Source: Phycisphaerales bacterium (GTDB lineage Bacteria; Planctomycetota; Phycisphaerae; Sedimentisphaerales; Anaerobacaceae). From it: DNA of 7,905 bases. The notes under the pieces are model-generated. The model ran no database searches and had not been told where the DNA came from. It saw nothing but the letters and a program-made list of their open reading frames with translations. Of the stretch, positions 5,575 through 7,905 are shown piece by piece. Made by a program: the position numbers and the translations under genes. How positions within the stretch are numbered: the stretch's first letter is position 1; each line of letters starts with the position of its first letter. Location of the stretch: assembly GCA_011057845.1 (NCBI GenBank), contig DSDB01000033.1:1-7905 (forward strand), written 5' to 3'.

Positions 5575-6708
5575 ATGTCGTGGTTTATGAAGACTGACGT
5601 GATACAAGTTGACCCGGCCTCGGTGGATAGCGACGTGATTGCCCGGGCCGCGGCGGTCGTGGATGGAGGCGGCTTGGTGGCCTTTCCGACCGAGACGGTC
5701 TACGGCATCGCGTGCAGCGCGTCGACGGAGAGCCTGCGGCGTTTGGACCATATCAAGAAACGCCCCCCCGGCAAACACTACACGTTGCACATCGGATCAC
5801 CGGCTACCGTGCGCCGCTATGTGCCTCATACCAGTATGCGGGCCGACAAACTCATGCGAAAAGCATGGCCCGGACCACTGACGATTGTCTTCGACGTGTC
5901 GGACCAGGATATGGCCAAGCAGCGAAAACGCCTGGGGGATGAGGCCTGCGGGCATCTGTATGGGCAGCACTCGATCGGCATCCGCTGTCCGGACAACCCG
6001 GTGGCCACCGCTCTGCTGGATGCCTGCAAGAGGCCCGTTGTGGCCCCAAGCGCCAATCTGAGCGGCGACAGGCCTGCAACGGACGCCGCGTCGGTCGTTT
6101 CGCAGTTCGCCAACCAGTTGGATATGGTGCTTGATGCGGGCCGCTGCCGCTTCAGCCAGAGCAGCACGGTCGTAAAGCTGGGTCGCGGACCGCTGGAGGT
6201 GCTGCGTCCGGGGGCGTATTCGGAGCGGTTGCTGGCGGAGCTGTCAACCGTGCAGATCCTGATGGTCTGTACCGGCAACACATGCCGCAGTCCAATGGCC
6301 GAAGGCCTTTTTCGCAAACACCTGACGGAAAAACTGGATTGTAAGGTTGACCGGCTGGCCGAGTTTGGTTATAAAGTGCTTTCCGCAGGGACGCTGGATA
6401 TGGGCGGCAGCATGGCGTCAAGCGAGGCCATCAACGCCTGTGCGGCCCTGGGAGTGGACTTGTTGGGGCATCGCAGCCGGGCGCTGACATGTGAGCTTGT
6501 CGCGGACAGCGATTTGATTTATGTTATGAGCCGGGCGCATCGGGCGGCCGTTTTGGCCATTGACCCGGATGCGGCGGACAAAGTGCTTCTGTTGGCCGGC
6601 GATGCGGAAGTGCCCGACCCGATCGGGCAGGGGCAGAGAGTATTTGACGAATGCGCCGCTACGATTGACCGTGCGGTCAAAGAAAGGATAAGTGAGCTTA
6701 GGATATGA
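5575..6708 (+). CDS. Fusion of Sua5/YrdC threonylcarbamoyl-AMP synthase and YwlE-like LMW phosphatase
   Basis: This 377-aa protein has two enzyme domains. Residues about 6-215 are a Sua5/YrdC (TsaC) domain, which makes threonylcarbamoyl-AMP from threonine, bicarbonate and ATP for the t6A37 modification of tRNA. Visible motifs are FPTETVYG (37-44), the KxR motif K61-K-R63, WPGPLTIV (98-105), GIRCPDNP (135-142), the SxN motif S159-A-N161 and LRPGA (210-214). After a linker of about 12 residues, 227-377 are a low-molecular-weight phosphatase: P-loop C232-TGNTC-R238-S, which is CX5R(S/T) with C232 the expected nucleophile, a late D348-P349 as the general acid, and SAG at 270-272. Thr236 matches Thr11 of B. 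subtilis YwlE, the residue reported to favour phosphoarginine over phosphotyrosine, so arginine phosphatase activity is predicted. The ATG at 5575 has a GGAGG 12 nt upstream; an ATG at 5587 is the alternative. The stop overlaps the rpiB start (ATGA). Both active sites look intact. Confidence 0.93.
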   Translation: MSWFMKTDVIQVDPASVDSDVIARAAAVVDGGGLVAFPTETVYGIACSASTESLRRLDHIKKRPPGKHYTLHIGSPATVRRYVPHTSMRADKLMRKAWPGPLTIVFDVSDQDMAKQRKRLGDEACGHLYGQHSIGIRCPDNPVATALLDACKRPVVAPSANLSGDRPATDAASVVSQFANQLDMVLDAGRCRFSQSSTVVKLGRGPLEVLRPGAYSERLLAELSTVQILMVCTGNTCRSPMAEGLFRKHLTEKLDCKVDRLAEFGYKVLSAGTLDMGGSMASSEAINACAALGVDLLGHRSRALTCELVADSDLIYVMSRAHRAAVLAIDPDAADKVLLLAGDAEVPDPIGQGQRVFDECAATIDRAVKERISELRI

Positions 6709-7172
6709 AGGTAGCACTGGGCAATGACCATCGCGGGTATCAGGCAAAGGAAATCATCCGGGATGTAATCCGCCAACTGGGGCATGAGGTCATCGACTGT
6801 GGCACCGATAACCCCGGAGCGTGCGATTATCCTGACTTCGCTTATCTGGCGGCGAAGGAGGTATCGGAGCAAAGGGCGGATCGCGGGATTCTCGTCTGCG
6901 CGACAGGGATCGGCATGAGTATGGCGGCCAACAAGATCAAGGGGGTTCGGGCGGCGCTGTGCCATGACGAATTGAGCGCGCAGATCTCGCGGGACCATAA
7001 CGATTCAAACGTCTTGTGCCTTCCGGGCGACCAGGTCAGCGCGATGATGTTGGGCAAGATCGTCGAGACATGGCTGAACACGCCTTTCAGCGGCGGGCGG
7101 CACCTTCGCCGCGTCCAGAAGATCGCCGAAATTGAACAGGGGCACGACCCGCGAGGCGTCAGCCAGTCCTGA
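6705..7172 (+). CDS. rpiB: Ribose-5-phosphate isomerase B
   Basis: This interconverts ribose 5-phosphate and ribulose 5-phosphate in the non-oxidative pentose phosphate pathway. It has 155 aa, the usual RpiB length. Residues line up with E. coli RpiB without shifts: D8-H9 in GNDHRG, DYPDF (41-45), catalytic Cys65 and Thr67 in VCATGIGMS (64-72), N75, H98 in RDHNDSNVL (96-104), and R132 and R136 in GGRHLRR (130-136). Cys65 marks the bacterial cysteine-type enzyme rather than the aspartate/serine-type variants. Ala66 replaces the commoner Gly in the CGTGIG loop. The start overlaps the fusion gene's stop as ATGA, with AGGA only 2 nt away, so translation is probably coupled to the upstream gene. 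Its pairing with sua5 and the phosphatase matches the ywlC-ywlE-ywlF neighbourhood of Bacillus. The last 10 or so residues are a loose polar tail. Confidence 0.95.
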   Translation: MKVALGNDHRGYQAKEIIRDVIRQLGHEVIDCGTDNPGACDYPDFAYLAAKEVSEQRADRGILVCATGIGMSMAANKIKGVRAALCHDELSAQISRDHNDSNVLCLPGDQVSAMMLGKIVETWLNTPFSGGRHLRRVQKIAEIEQGHDPRGVSQS

Positions 7173-7196
7173 GCAATCATACCCATCCGGTCTCAC

Positions 7197-7218
7197 ATGA
7201 CCCAGCCGATTGGGTCGT
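7197..7218. terminator. Hairpin between convergent genes, no T-run
   Basis: Arms GACCCA (7199-7204) and TGGGTC (7211-7216) enclose a GCCGAT loop; a T-G and an A-T pair can extend the stem to 8 pairs. It lies 27 nt after the rpiB stop and about 50 nt past the stop of the convergent gene. There is no T-run on either strand, so intrinsic termination is uncertain; it may only mark or stabilise the transcript ends. Confidence 0.3.
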
Positions 7219-7266
7219 ATCTGCGCGTCGCCAGTCCGAGCTCCTACGACGGCCAAATCCCACGTG

Positions 7267-7905
7267 TCAGGCGACCGTTTCGATGAATGCCCCGCGTTTG
7301 GCCTCAGCGGCGGCAATGATGAAAATGGCCGCGGCCGCACCGACCAAGCCCAGCACAAGGCCCAAGCCGATGAATACCACGATATACACGACCAGCGCCA
7401 GGGGTCGCAGCGGGCGTCTCTGTGTCGGGCGAGGCCAAAGCCGGGCGACAGCCAGAACGACGACGAGAACGGCCAGCAGCCCTGCCGTGGCGATCAGACT
7501 ATTAAGCATAGCAGCCGGGACGGCATAAACGCGGAGTCTCGGGTCGCCGGCGGCACGGGCAAAGTCGAGGCGAACCTGACACTGCGGCAGGCCAACAGGC
7601 AGTGAATACGTGCCGGAGGCCGCGTAGTAAACGTCATAAGCTTCCCCGCCGAGGTCCGTCACCGCGGATGGGCCCTGCGGCCTGGCGGGCTGGGACTGCT
7701 GCACCGGGACTCGGCCGCTGGCCGGGGCATCCTGCGGTTGCCCGGAAACGCCATAACCGAACCCGCCGAGCCTGCCGTCCGGGCGGCCCTGCGCCGCATA
7801 CCCGCCGCCACCGTAGCCACCCATCCCCCCCATACCGCCACCTGCCGCTACGCCACTGAAGTCAACGCCTACATCAACGTGCTGTCGGAGGCCGCCGGCG
7901 GCCTC
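7267..7905 (-). CDS. Unrecognised Gly-rich protein with two C-terminal membrane helices (N-terminal part outside window)
   Basis: The frame is open from the right edge (7905) to a stop at 7267-7269, giving at least 212 residues. The ATG at 7833 is only an internal candidate and has no good SD, because the surrounding Gly codons make the sequence purine-rich anyway. Numbered from the edge, residues about 18-55 are a low-complexity Gly/Tyr segment (GGMGGYGGGGY), and 56-80 are Gln/Pro-rich. A short globular part follows (TYSLPVGLPQCQVRLDFARA, about 99-118, then RLRVYAVP). Hydrophobic helices lie at about 132-156 and 169-200, joined by a basic loop (RPTQRRPLRP). By the positive-inside rule the loop should be cytoplasmic, which would put the Gly-rich part outside the cytosol. 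No family was recognised. It is convergent with rpiB. Confidence 0.65.
   Translation of the reverse strand, partial: EAAGGLRQHVDVGVDFSGVAAGGGMGGMGGYGGGGYAAQGRPDGRLGGFGYGVSGQPQDAPASGRVPVQQSQPARPQGPSAVTDLGGEAYDVYYAASGTYSLPVGLPQCQVRLDFARAAGDPRLRVYAVPAAMLNSLIATAGLLAVLVVVLAVARLWPRPTQRRPLRPLALVVYIVVFIGLGLVLGLVGAAAAIFIIAAAEAKRGAFIETVA

Noticed and set aside
4982..5575. c-di-GMP riboswitch upstream of the PilZ gene
   Set aside because: I looked for a GEMM-like two-helix aptamer in the leader on the minus strand. Only the 13-nt dyad at the SD was found.
1..7905. Defence system, insertion sequence, integrase or attachment site
   Set aside because: No transposase, integrase, restriction, toxin-antitoxin or CRISPR-related product and no long direct or inverted repeats were seen. 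Gene content is housekeeping throughout.

Overview
The window is GC-rich bacterial chromosome of housekeeping character, with no mobile elements, rRNA, tRNA or CRISPR. The likely source is a planctomycete, perhaps of the Phycisphaerae. This rests on a murC-murB-ddl-ftsQ division/cell-wall cluster that stops at ftsQ with no ftsA or ftsZ after it, on long GC-biased antisense ORFs, and on a Sua5-phosphatase fusion. It is an inference from content, not a database match.

Layout. Positions 3-314 (+) hold the 3' end of a YkgJ-type cysteine-cluster protein, cut by the window edge. It converges on a leftward run at 4598-333 (-): murC, murB, ddl and an ftsQ-like gene, overlapping or separated by fewer than 25 nt and so probably one operon. 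MurC adds L-Ala to UDP-MurNAc, MurB makes UDP-MurNAc, Ddl makes the D-Ala-D-Ala dipeptide, and the FtsQ-like membrane protein would link wall synthesis to the division machinery. A 383-nt intergenic stretch follows (4599-4981). It carries a candidate murC promoter and, in the opposite direction, an orphan terminator-like hairpin preceded by a 21-codon mini-ORF.

Positions 4982-5296 (-) encode a small single-domain PilZ protein, a predicted c-di-GMP sensor. A 278-nt divergent region with several hairpins separates it from a rightward pair. The first gene, 5575-6708 (+), encodes a fusion of a Sua5/YrdC threonylcarbamoyl-AMP synthase with a low-molecular-weight phosphatase that has YwlE (arginine phosphatase)-like active-site features. 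The second, 6705-7172 (+), is rpiB and overlaps the first by an ATGA junction. The same three functions (ywlC, ywlE, ywlF) lie close together in Bacillus subtilis, so the fusion fits an old gene neighbourhood.

At the right edge (7905-7267, -) is the C-terminal part of an unrecognised protein with a Gly-rich segment and two hydrophobic helices, convergent with rpiB.

Nothing here is an obvious new defence or mobile system. The items most worth a second look are the Sua5-arginine-phosphatase fusion, the orphan terminator with its possible small transcript, and the division cluster that lacks ftsA and ftsZ.
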